Shown one piece after another: positions 1 through 6,207 of a DNA stretch of 9,991 nucleotides. Each line of letters opens with the position of its first letter. The first letter of the stretch is position 1. The notes below the pieces were generated by a model. The model saw nothing but the letters and a program-made list of their open reading frames with translations. It did not search any database and had not been told where the DNA came from. The position numbers and the translations under genes were made by a program. The stretch is from NCBI GenBank assembly GCA_002448975.1, contig DKBO01000143.1, positions 56,495 through 66,485 of the forward strand, given 5' to 3'. Origin of the DNA: Nitrospiraceae bacterium UBA6898 (GTDB lineage Bacteria > Nitrospirota > Thermodesulfovibrionia > Thermodesulfovibrionales > UBA6898).

Positions 1-494
1 AGTTCTGAGGATATATCAGCATGGCTGAAGGTAATGTTCTGTCCCCGTGTCCCGAAATGCATGGCTATGTGGCTTGCGGCGATGTTCTGGACAGTCTCAG
101 GGAATACCATAGGATTGGTCGCATCCGGGCCCTCCCGGAGAAGACCTTCGTAAAAAAGGTCAGTGCTGTTCGTGCTCGCAAGCCCGGTCCCCACAGCTAT
201 GGCGGTGCGGTAACGGTTGCCGTCGTTGACCTCGAACCCGGCGTCCTTCACCGCCTCAATGGCGGAAGCGAGCCCAAGCAGGGAGAAACGTGACATGCGG
301 CGCGCCTTGATGGCCGGAATAGCGTCTCTTGCAGAGAAGTTCCTCACCACGGCGAGACGGGTTATTCCGCGATGGGGAAGGGCGAATTCCGTTGGTTCGG
401 ATATGCCTGAACGAGTTGTGGCAAAGGACTGCAAAAGCCCCTCTTTACCGATACCCGCAGGCGACAGGAGGCCAATGCCGGTAATGGCTATCAT
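1..494 (-). CDS. Beta-ketoacyl synthase-like protein, chain-length-factor type (partial, N-terminal 164 residues)
   Basis: The reading frame starts with ATG at 494 and runs open to the window edge, so the C-terminal part is missing. The translation begins MIAITGIGLLSPAGIGKEGL, the usual opening of condensing enzymes. It continues with the helix ARRMSRFSLLGLASAIEAVK (64-83) and NIAASHIAMHFGTRG (137-151), both typical of the KS N-terminal thiolase fold. At the nucleophile position, where active synthases have a Cys in an ATAC or STAC context, this protein has SHAD with Asp160. It is therefore probably a non-condensing partner, like the chain length factors of type II polyketide and aryl-polyene systems, which pair with an active KS. 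The start codon overlaps the stop of the upstream active KS by 4 bp (ATGA), with AGAGG 5 nt before the ATG. This fits a translationally coupled heterodimer. Family assignment is firm; the chain-length-factor role is inference from the missing Cys. Confidence 0.85.
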   Translation of the reverse strand, partial: MIAITGIGLLSPAGIGKEGLLQSFATTRSGISEPTEFALPHRGITRLAVVRNFSARDAIPAIKARRMSRFSLLGLASAIEAVKDAGFEVNDGNRYRTAIAVGTGLASTNSTDLFYEGLLREGPDATNPMVFPETVQNIAASHIAMHFGTRGQNITFSHADISSE

Positions 495-1699
495 GCAGGC
501 CTCTTTAAAATGAGCGCCGTATTGTTTCCGCCGAAGGCAACAGACGTGGAAAGCACGGCACGGATGCCGTCCGTAAATCTCGGTTCAGGTACGTAATCAA
601 GATCACAGTCAGGATCAGGATGGCGGTAATGCACCGTAGGCGGGATAATTGCCCGCACAAAAGGAAGTATGGCGGCAGCCGCCTCCTTGGCGCCGGCTGC
701 GCCGAGGCAGTGGCCTATCATCGATTTTGTGGAACTCACCGGTATGCGGTATGCCAGCCTTCCCAATGCAAGCTTGAAGGCCCGTGTCTCTGCTGCATCG
801 TTTGCCAACGTTCCGGTGCCGTGAGCATTGATATAGCCGATTCCTCCCGGGCCTGTACCGGAGTTTTTCAGCGCAAGGGTTATCGCATGGCTGATGCCCG
901 TTCCGGCAGGAGAGGGAGAGGTCACATGGTAGGCATCGCAGGAAAGACCGTAGCCGGCGATCTCCGCGTATGTCTTGCTTCCCCGCGCTGCTGCATGCTC
1001 AGCCGTTTCCACAATATAAAGAGCAGCGCCTTCTCCGAGGGAGATGCCTTTTCTGTCTCTATCAAAGGGTCTGCACGGGGCGTCATCAACAGCTCTCAGC
1101 GCATTGAACCCGGCAAAGGTGGTCTCGGTCAGGGACTCACTTCCTCCGGTTATCACCACGTCCGCTATCCCTTTCCGTATGATCTCCCCTGCCATGCCGA
1201 TCGCCGTGCTGCTGGAGGAGCAGGCCGTGGAGATCGTGGAGCGGAAACCACAGGCTCCGGTCCCCCTGCCGATATAGTCCGTGAAGGAAGAAGACGTGAA
1301 GGATGCGAGCAAGCCGGGTTTCGGCCCCTGCTTATGGAAGATCCTTTTCTTGAACTCCTCGCCCGAGAGCAGGCCGCCGGAACCGCTGCCGATCACAACG
1401 GCGAGCCTTGTCCGGTCAATATGCCCGAGAACAATGCCGGCGTCAGAGAGAGCTTCACTCAATGCGACAGCGCCCAACATGTCGCACCGCGACATCCTTC
1501 TTGACTCCTTTCTGTCGAAGTGGTCATCGGGGGAAAAGCCGTTTACCTGGGCTCCCAGCCTTCCTCTGAAACCGGACGTGTCAAAGAGCGTTATCTTGCC
1601 GATGCCGCATTTGCCGGAGCTCAGGGCATCCCAGTATGCCTCTCTCCCTATGGCAATGGACGATACGATGCCGATTCCAGTGATAACGGGGATCCTCAT
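491..1699 (-). CDS. Beta-ketoacyl-[acyl-carrier-protein] synthase, FabF/KS-alpha type
   Basis: This 402-residue protein has the usual length for a FabF-class condensing enzyme, which catalyses decarboxylative Claisen condensation of an acyl thioester with malonyl-ACP. All catalytic elements are visible: nucleophile Cys160 in STACSSSSTAIG, first His293 in NAHGTGT, Lys325 and second His330 in KSMIGHCLGAAGA, and the C-terminal glycine-rich AFGGNNTAL (388-396). The N-terminus MRIPVITGIGIVSS matches the family, so the ATG at 1699 is well supported. It overlaps the LolA-like gene upstream by 4 bp (ATGA) and the Cys-less KS-like gene downstream by 4 bp. Coupling to a Cys-less partner and a LolA-like carrier argues for a secondary lipid or polyene pathway rather than housekeeping fatty acid synthesis. 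The exact product cannot be told from this fragment. Confidence 0.93.
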   Translation of the reverse strand: MRIPVITGIGIVSSIAIGREAYWDALSSGKCGIGKITLFDTSGFRGRLGAQVNGFSPDDHFDRKESRRMSRCDMLGAVALSEALSDAGIVLGHIDRTRLAVVIGSGSGGLLSGEEFKKRIFHKQGPKPGLLASFTSSSFTDYIGRGTGACGFRSTISTACSSSSTAIGMAGEIIRKGIADVVITGGSESLTETTFAGFNALRAVDDAPCRPFDRDRKGISLGEGAALYIVETAEHAAARGSKTYAEIAGYGLSCDAYHVTSPSPAGTGISHAITLALKNSGTGPGGIGYINAHGTGTLANDAAETRAFKLALGRLAYRIPVSSTKSMIGHCLGAAGAKEAAAAILPFVRAIIPPTVHYRHPDPDCDLDYVPEPRFTDGIRAVLSTSVAFGGNNTALILKRPA

Positions 1700-2310
1700 G
1701 GCACAGAACGCTCCCGGATTACCACATCCTTTCCGGGCAGGAAGGTAAAACTGCTGTCCGGGATATAGGGGTTCAGCACGATATCCCGGAAGCGTATGAT
1801 CGTTGGTTCGCTGTTCCGGTCGAGCAGCCGTACCAGGAGGGGAAAGGGAGATCCTTCTGCCAGTTCCATCTCTATCCGGCTGATGGGACCTTTGGCCTTC
1901 GGTAGGAATGTGAGAAGGGTTATGCTCTTATCCTTCTTCGCGGTGATGGCATAGTCTTTTGACAGGGAAAGCACGTCGAAACGCATCAGAGAGCGGTACT
2001 GGCTTAGACCGCTGAGCTTGTCTGCTTCCTTCAGGTCAGGATACCAGAGCCAGAGATCTTTGCCGTTGAAGATCACTTGCATGCTCGTGGCGCCGCTATA
2101 CTCCCACCTTATTCCGTCGGGCTGCCGGAAGAGAAAATGTCCCGACGTCTTTATCGGTTTGCTGAGAAGCCGGGTCTTCTTCTCCTGGGTAAACGCAGCG
2201 CTCACACTCCTCATCTTTGCCTGTTGGGCCATGAGATCGTCAAGAATGTCAGCGTTTGAGGCAGACACTGAGAAGAGGAGAAAAAAGGCTATTACACTAC
2301 AGTTTTTTAT
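1696..2310 (-). CDS. LolA-like outer-membrane lipoprotein carrier protein, apparent ATA start
   Basis: The mature part (about 185 residues) fits the LolA-type periplasmic lipid or lipoprotein carrier fold. Visible family signatures are the early helix with SVSAAFTQEKKTRLLSKPIK, then SGHFLFRQPDGIRWEYSG, the strand VIFNGKDLWLWYPDLKEAD, and RFRDIVLNPYIPDSSFTF near the end. A conventional start at GTG 2268 would give a protein with no signal peptide, which is odd for this family. Reading 14 codons further upstream gives KNCSVIAFFLLFSVSASNAD, a textbook signal peptide, before an in-frame TGA at 2319-2317. The only sensible start is ATA at 2310, six nt after GGTGA. It is either a rare AUA initiation or an ATG changed to ATA by mutation or sequencing error. 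LolA-like proteins are common members of aryl-polyene-type clusters, and this one is coupled to the KS gene downstream by an ATGA overlap. Family confidence is high; the start is uncertain. Confidence 0.8.
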   Translation of the reverse strand: MKNCSVIAFFLLFSVSASNADILDDLMAQQAKMRSVSAAFTQEKKTRLLSKPIKTSGHFLFRQPDGIRWEYSGATSMQVIFNGKDLWLWYPDLKEADKLSGLSQYRSLMRFDVLSLSKDYAITAKKDKSITLLTFLPKAKGPISRIEMELAEGSPFPLLVRLLDRNSEPTIIRFRDIVLNPYIPDSSFTFLPGKDVVIRERSVP

Positions 2311-2340
2311 AACAGGTCACCTATGTAGAAAGTGTTATCT

Positions 2341-2346
2341 ATTGTA
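2341..2346 (-). promoter_or_regulatory. Possible -10 element for the LolA-KS operon
   Basis: TACAAT on the minus strand differs from the sigma70 consensus at one base and lies about 30 nt upstream of the apparent ATA start. I see no convincing TTGACA-like -35 at the right distance, so the promoter is weak, activator-dependent or not real. Confidence 0.25.
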
Positions 2347-2622
2347 TACGAAAAAGTTTGCTTCTATCCATGTTGCTGGGTCCAAATAGACTGAGCGGGC
2401 AGAAAGGGCCTGAGTCGCGCTACCTGCGGTCTCGAAATCGGGCGCTCATATAGAAAGGAACGTTAAAGAAAGGTATTGCAGAATAGGTGGGGTATTACAC
2501 AAACAATTGTTTTCTTCTGAAGAGCAGGGACCGCCTCAAGACGATATCAAGGAGGTTTTCATTGGAGCAATAGGTCAGAAATATAAAAAATACAAGACGA
2601 TATGTTGCACAGCAACTTCTTC

Positions 2623-2651
2623 TTGACAAAGGGTTTTCGGCATGATAGCTT
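2623..2651 (+). promoter_or_regulatory. Sigma70-type promoter of the marR-pirin operon
   Basis: A perfect -35 hexamer TTGACA (2623-2628) is followed after 17 bp by TAGCTT (2646-2651), which keeps the three most important -10 bases (T1, A2, T6). Transcription would start around 2657-2660, about 20 nt before the ATG at 2679. The -10 lies inside the left arm of the palindrome described next, so a bound repressor would block polymerase. Confidence 0.6.
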
Positions 2652-2663
2652 AATATTAAGCTA
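2646..2663. promoter_or_regulatory. 18-bp perfect palindrome, probable MarR operator
   Basis: TAGCTTAATATTAAGCTA is a perfect 18-bp inverted repeat overlapping the predicted -10 and start region of the marR-like gene. A second palindrome with the same core, TAAGCTTA (2672-2679), abuts the start codon. MarR dimers typically bind A+T-rich palindromes of this size over their own promoters, so autorepression is the natural reading. The factor assignment is inference from position. Confidence 0.65.
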
Positions 2664-2678
2664 ATAAAGATTAAGCTT

Positions 2679-3131
2679 ATGACAAACAGATACAAAGGGA
2701 CGAAGGACGAAGCAAGGGCGCTTGGCGCATATGTGAAGCTGATGCGGGCTGCTGAATCGGTTACTGCCCGGATTCATCGTCATCTGGGCGAAGTGGACCT
2801 GACCATCAGCCAGTTTGGCGTTCTTGAGGCGCTCTATCATCTGGGGCCGTTAAGCCAAGTCGCATTGGGGAAGAAGATCCTCAAGACAAGCGGGAATATG
2901 ACCATGGTCATCGATAATCTTGAACAACGGGGGCTTGCCAGACGGGAACGGAATGTGGATGACCGCAGGTTTTTTACCGTGCAGCTGACAGATGCTGGGG
3001 AAAAACTTATTCGCGAATTCTTCCCCGGTCATGCTGCAAGAATTACGGCTGAAATGGGTATGTTGACACCTTCGGAGCAGGAGCAGCTTTCTCGACTCTG
3101 CAGAAAGTTAGGGCTTGGAAAGGAGATGTGA
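2679..3131 (+). CDS. MarR-family transcriptional regulator
   Basis: This 150-residue protein has the standard MarR length and layout. An N-terminal dimerisation helix (about 14-38, LGAYVKLMRAAESVTARIHR) precedes the winged helix-turn-helix (about 43-113). The recognition helix lies around TSGNMTMVIDNLEQRGL (70-86) and the wing carries the hallmark DDRR (94-97). A C-terminal helix completes the dimer. The start at ATG 2679 follows the promoter and palindromic operator closely but has only a weak AAAGA ribosome site. The overall look resembles MhqR-type repressors that control dioxygenases and respond to quinones or catechols, which suits the neighbours (pirin, CDGSH protein, extradiol dioxygenase). 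It has one Cys (141), near the C-terminus, so it does not show the N-terminal sensing Cys of OhrR. The ligand is unknown. Its stop codon lies within the ribosome-site region of the pirin gene, indicating coupling. Confidence 0.93.
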   Translation: MTNRYKGTKDEARALGAYVKLMRAAESVTARIHRHLGEVDLTISQFGVLEALYHLGPLSQVALGKKILKTSGNMTMVIDNLEQRGLARRERNVDDRRFFTVQLTDAGEKLIREFFPGHAARITAEMGMLTPSEQEQLSRLCRKLGLGKEM

Positions 3132-3133
3132 CT

Positions 3134-3997
3134 ATGAAAATCAGGGAAGCATCATCGCAGGGTACTGCATGTGGATTAAGGCAAATCCAAAAAGGCCAGA
3201 TAGTTATTGACGGGGCAGGTGTGCGGATTAATCGTGTAATCGGGTCATCACGCCTGAATTATATAGATCCCTTTGTCCTGCTTGATGAGATACGGAGCGT
3301 TGATCCCAAAGACTATATCGCGGGGTTCCCGACCCATCCCCACCGAGGGATCGAGACAATCACGTATATGAAACACGGCAGTTTCAGGCACAGGGACTCC
3401 CTTGGAGGGGGAGGTCTTCTCACTGATGGCTGCGTCCAATGGATGACTGCTGGGCGGGGCATACTGCACAGTGAGATGCCCGAGAAGACTGCGGGAGAAC
3501 TATGGGGATACCAGCTTTGGCTGAGCCTTCCGGCAAAGGACAAGATGGCAGAGCCGCGCTATCAGCACCTGTCCCCTGATATGATACCTGTCGTTGAAGA
3601 GAACGGCATGAACATAAAGGTCATATCGGGAGAATATAAGGGTGTGCATGGCCCTGCGAAAAACTGGCTGGAGGCGAACTACTTTGACGTAGCGCTGGAG
3701 AAGGGAAGCGTATTCAGCTTCACCATAGACCGGCAGATGAGCAGCTTCATGTATGTACACTCGGGGACAGTCAGCATATGCACGTTGTTTACAGAGACAG
3801 TCAGTGAAAAGGAACTGGTGGAATTTCAGCCAGGCACGCGTGTTGAATTGAAAGGCATTTCAGGCACATCGGGATTCCTGTTTCTCGCATCCCATCCGAA
3901 CAACGAACCGATCGCAAGAGGAGGTCCGTTTGTGATGAACACCGAGGAGGAAATCGAGCAGGCGTTCCTTGATTACCGTAACGGCCTGATTGGTTAG
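3134..3997 (+). CDS. Pirin family protein (bicupin, possible quercetinase-like)
   Basis: The protein is 287 residues from ATG 3134, chosen because GGAG (3122-3125) sits 8 nt upstream. A GTG at 3128 is also in frame but lies too close to that site. The N-terminal cupin carries the pirin signature FPTHPHRGIETITY. Predicted metal ligands are His68, His70, His112 and Glu114, the last two in GILHSEMPE; these correspond to His56, His58, His101 and Glu103 of human pirin. The C-terminal cupin (about 165-280) ends with SHPNNEPIARGGPFVMNT, the conserved pirin tail. Bacterial pirins such as E. coli YhhW can oxidise quercetin, and others are regulatory or stress proteins, so the reaction here is not fixed. 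Placement between a MarR regulator and an extradiol dioxygenase favours a role in aromatic or quinone handling. It is probably cytoplasmic, with no signal peptide visible. Confidence 0.95.
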   Translation: MKIREASSQGTACGLRQIQKGQIVIDGAGVRINRVIGSSRLNYIDPFVLLDEIRSVDPKDYIAGFPTHPHRGIETITYMKHGSFRHRDSLGGGGLLTDGCVQWMTAGRGILHSEMPEKTAGELWGYQLWLSLPAKDKMAEPRYQHLSPDMIPVVEENGMNIKVISGEYKGVHGPAKNWLEANYFDVALEKGSVFSFTIDRQMSSFMYVHSGTVSICTLFTETVSEKELVEFQPGTRVELKGISGTSGFLFLASHPNNEPIARGGPFVMNTEEEIEQAFLDYRNGLIG

Positions 3998-4045
3998 GCG
4001 CATGCCTTTGGCAAGACCATTTACGACAGTGAAAGGAGAAACGTT

Positions 4046-4264
4046 ATGAAGGAGACACCGATGATCCTAGACCTTGCACCGGGCACCTATTATTGGTGCA
4101 GATGTGGAAAGTCGAGAAACATACCGTTCTGTGATGGTTCACACACCGGCACAGAATTCGTTCCGGTTGAGTACAAAATCACTGAAAGGAAAAGAGCAGC
4201 CTTGTGCTCATGTCAGAAAACGAAAAAAGCACCTTTCTGCGATGGCGCACACAAGAACCCCTAA
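4046..4264 (+). CDS. Small CDGSH iron-sulfur protein with two [2Fe-2S] motifs
   Basis: The 72-residue protein contains two copies of the CDGSH (mitoNEET-type) binding site. The first is CRCGKSRNIPFCDGSH, with ligands Cys18, Cys20, Cys29 and His33. The second is CSCQKTKKAPFCDGAH, with ligands Cys54, Cys56, Cys65 and His69. Each 3Cys-1His set binds a labile [2Fe-2S] cluster that can transfer electrons or be sensed through redox and pH. Tandem small forms like this are the type 3 class found in bacteria. It has a strong AAAGGAG ribosome site 8 nt before ATG 4046, starts 48 nt after the pirin gene and ends 16 nt before the dioxygenase gene. It may supply electrons to, or sense redox state for, the dioxygenase or pirin, but no partner is shown by the sequence. 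Confidence 0.95.
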   Translation: MKETPMILDLAPGTYYWCRCGKSRNIPFCDGSHTGTEFVPVEYKITERKRAALCSCQKTKKAPFCDGAHKNP

Positions 4265-4280
4265 CAAAGGAGAACTTTTC

Positions 4281-5060
4281 ATGACTGATCGCATGCCGGC
4301 CATCTTCTTCGGACACGGCAATCCTATGAATGCCATATCTAAGAATTCCTATTCCGAGGGGTGGGCTGCCATCGGCAGATCTCTCCCTCGCCCCAGGGGG
4401 ATTCTTGTCGTATCCGCTCATTGGTACATACCGCAGTGTGCCGTAACAGTTACTGCAACTCCACCCACCATTCATGATTTTGGCGGCTTCCCGACAGAGC
4501 TTTATGAAGTAAACTATCCCGCCCCTGGCAATCCGACGCTTGCCTGGCATGTCAGAAACCTGCTTGCTCCGGTACGGGTGGACCTTGATGAAAACTGGGG
4601 GCTGGATCATGGCACATGGGCAGTGCTGATACATGTTTTTCCGAATGCGGATATTCCCATTGTTCAGCTTAGTATTGATGAAAGACAGTCCCCGGCGTAC
4701 CATTACGAAATGGGACAGCGGCTTGCGGTCCTGCGTGAAGAAGGCATTCTTGTCGTCGGCAGCGGCAATATTGTCCATAACCTGCACACATACACATGGG
4801 GCAGGCAGGGCGTAAAACCTTTTGACTGGGCCATGCGTTTCGAAGAGCGGGCAAAAGAGTTGATGCTCAGGGTTGAAGATGATCAGCTTGTCTCTTATGA
4901 AAAGCTGGGGCAGGATGCGAAGCTCGCTGCACCTACACCTGATCACTACCTGCCGCTTCTGTATATCCTTGGCCTTCGCAGAGCGGGTGACCGTGTCAGT
5001 TTTCCTGTGCAGGGAGTCGATGGAGGTTCGGTCTCTATGCTTGCTGTACAAATAGGGTAA
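4281..5060 (+). CDS. ygiD: 4,5-DOPA-type extradiol dioxygenase (YgiD/LigB family)
   Basis: This 259-residue protein matches the class III extradiol ring-cleaving dioxygenase family typified by E. coli YgiD and plant DODA. The N-terminal motif MPAIFFGHGNP gives His12, and VVSAHWY gives His47. The catalytic acid-base His110 lies in LDHGTW, His166 in GSGNIVHNL, and His222 in PTPDHYLPLLYILG. These match the family's metal-binding and active-site histidines in order and spacing. Such enzymes cleave catecholic substrates such as L-DOPA; the natural substrate here is unknown. ATG 4281 follows AAAGGAG with 8 nt spacing. It is the last gene of the marR-pirin-CDGSH set, all on the same strand with short gaps. 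An extradiol enzyme controlled by a MarR regulator recalls the catechol and quinone detoxification regulons of other bacteria. Confidence 0.92.
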   Translation: MTDRMPAIFFGHGNPMNAISKNSYSEGWAAIGRSLPRPRGILVVSAHWYIPQCAVTVTATPPTIHDFGGFPTELYEVNYPAPGNPTLAWHVRNLLAPVRVDLDENWGLDHGTWAVLIHVFPNADIPIVQLSIDERQSPAYHYEMGQRLAVLREEGILVVGSGNIVHNLHTYTWGRQGVKPFDWAMRFEERAKELMLRVEDDQLVSYEKLGQDAKLAAPTPDHYLPLLYILGLRRAGDRVSFPVQGVDGGSVSMLAVQIG

Positions 5061-5262
5061 AAAGACTTATCTCTGTATGAACACAATCTGCAGGAGATCG
5101 AATACCACCGTTTCTTTCTGAGGAATTGCGCCGCATGCACCACGATCCAGGTCTCTCTCTCAGTTTTTTATTGTGTATCGAGTCTGCATTACAGCCGTCA
5201 GTACTGTCGTGCATAAGGTTCGTGCCAGTGATGCGGAGCGATTAAACGGCAACGGAAAGAAA

Positions 5263-6207
5263 TTATCCCCCCAGAATTCCCCATTTGCCGCAGGAGTCCC
5301 CCCAGCGGGCGATAACGCCGTTGCGATTATTGATCTCGATTACGCCGCAGCTGTTCGGACAGTCAGGACAGTAGAAGCTCGATGTCGAGAGCTGCTGCTC
5401 TGCGACCTGCCATCCCCGGAAGCGGGTTTTTTTCGTCGTCCGTGCGATGAGGGCCGCGCCGATGGCACCCATGATCGGGTAGTACACCGGCACAATGAAC
5501 TCTTGGCCGAGCTCACGCTCGAATGCCGCTTTGATGCCGGGATTCGCGGCCACGCCGCCCTGAAAGATGACTGGCGCGCTTATGTCCTTCCCCCGTGCAA
5601 GGTTGTTCAGATAGTTCCTGACGAGGGCGTCGCAAAGCCCGGCCACGATATCCTCAAGGTTGTGGCCCATCTGCTGCTTGTGGATCATGTCGGACTCGGC
5701 AAAGACCGTGCACCTGCCGGCAACGCGTGCAGGTGAGGAGGCAGCGAGGGCATGGTTGCCGAGTTCTTCAATGCTGATGCCGAGACGCACAGCCTGATGT
5801 TCGAGGAATGACCCTGTTCCAGCTGCGCAGACCGTATTCATCGAGAAATCCGTAACAACGCGGTTGCGGATCAGAATGAGCTTCGAGTCCTGACCGCCAA
5901 TCTCGACGATCGTCCTGACATTCGGGATGAGATGGATGGCGGACAGGGCATGGGCGGTGATCTCGTTCTTTACAACATCGGCACCGACTACATAGTCCGC
6001 AAGCTTTCTGCCGCTCCCGGTAGTGCCGACCCCCTGAATTTCCGTGTCTCCCATGTCCCTTCGCAAGGCTGCGAAGGCAGACTGAAGCGCCCGAATGGGC
6101 TGACCCTGTGTTTTTCCGTAAGAGTGCCAGAGGACGGTGCCAGCGTCGTCAATGAGAACAACCTTTGTTGTAACCGAGCCGACATCAATGCCGAGAAATG
6201 CCTTCAT
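5263..6207 (-). CDS. 2-hydroxyacyl-CoA dehydratase activase (BadF/BadG/BcrA/BcrD ATPase family, HgdC-like)
   Basis: Starting at ATG 6207 (AAAGGAG 6 nt upstream) gives 314 residues; an earlier in-frame ATG at 6243 lacks such support. The protein opens with the ASKHA ATPase phosphate loop GIDVGSVTTKVV (6-17) and has GGQDSKLI (104-111). Cys127 in NTVCAAGTGSF and Cys166 in AGRCTVFAESDMIH are the residues that bridge one [4Fe-4S] between two subunits in HgdC of Acidaminococcus. ATP hydrolysis in such activases drives a low-potential electron into a partner Fe-S enzyme. Beyond the usual 260 residues it has a C-terminal extension with CPDCPNSC (Cys280, 283, 287) and Cys306 in WGDSC, a second likely metal site. 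As I recall, a similar Cys module follows the ATPase domain in large fused activase proteins of Clostridia. The gene overlaps the upstream D-component-like gene by 23 bp. Confidence 0.93.
   Translation of the reverse strand: MKAFLGIDVGSVTTKVVLIDDAGTVLWHSYGKTQGQPIRALQSAFAALRRDMGDTEIQGVGTTGSGRKLADYVVGADVVKNEITAHALSAIHLIPNVRTIVEIGGQDSKLILIRNRVVTDFSMNTVCAAGTGSFLEHQAVRLGISIEELGNHALAASSPARVAGRCTVFAESDMIHKQQMGHNLEDIVAGLCDALVRNYLNNLARGKDISAPVIFQGGVAANPGIKAAFERELGQEFIVPVYYPIMGAIGAALIARTTKKTRFRGWQVAEQQLSTSSFYCPDCPNSCGVIEINNRNGVIARWGDSCGKWGILGG

Larger units (their letters stand above)
2311..2678. other. Intergenic region between divergent operons
   Basis: About 370 bp separate the LolA-like gene (minus) from the marR-like gene (plus). 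The right end holds the MarR promoter and operator. The middle holds a 12-bp perfect palindrome AAACAATTGTTT (2501-2512), a short inverted repeat GTTGC-ACA-GCAAC (2604-2616) just upstream of the -35, and a strong Shine-Dalgarno-like AAGGAGG (2549-2555) not followed by a usable start codon. The bases from 2400 to 2500 show nothing I can name. No tRNA or mobile-element end was recognised. Confidence 0.6.

Noticed and set aside
110..160. Possible frameshift in the partial KS-like gene near the run of six A
   Set aside because: Recounting the run on the reverse strand gives the continuous frame TDLFYEGLLREGPDA, so the gene is intact within the window.
620..1504. A 294-codon plus-strand frame opposite the KS gene
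   Set aside because: It lies wholly antisense to a KS with all catalytic residues and its Cys- and Arg-rich translation resembles no family.
2495..2695. A 66-codon hydrophobic frame on the minus strand across the marR promoter
   Set aside because: It overlaps the predicted promoter, operator and marR start, has no ribosome site and no family resemblance.
3128..3136. GTG at 3128 as start of the pirin gene
   Set aside because: GGAG at 3122-3125 is only 2 nt from this GTG but 8 nt from ATG 3134, so the ATG is the better start.
4179..5051. A 290-codon minus-strand frame opposite the extradiol dioxygenase
   Set aside because: The plus-strand frame has all family histidines; the antisense translation shows no domain.
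5118..5169. CTGAG ... CTCAG inverted repeat followed by six T, a possible terminator after the dioxygenase gene
   Set aside because: The stem is only 5-6 bp with a loop of about 36 nt, too weak for me to call a Rho-independent terminator without folding.
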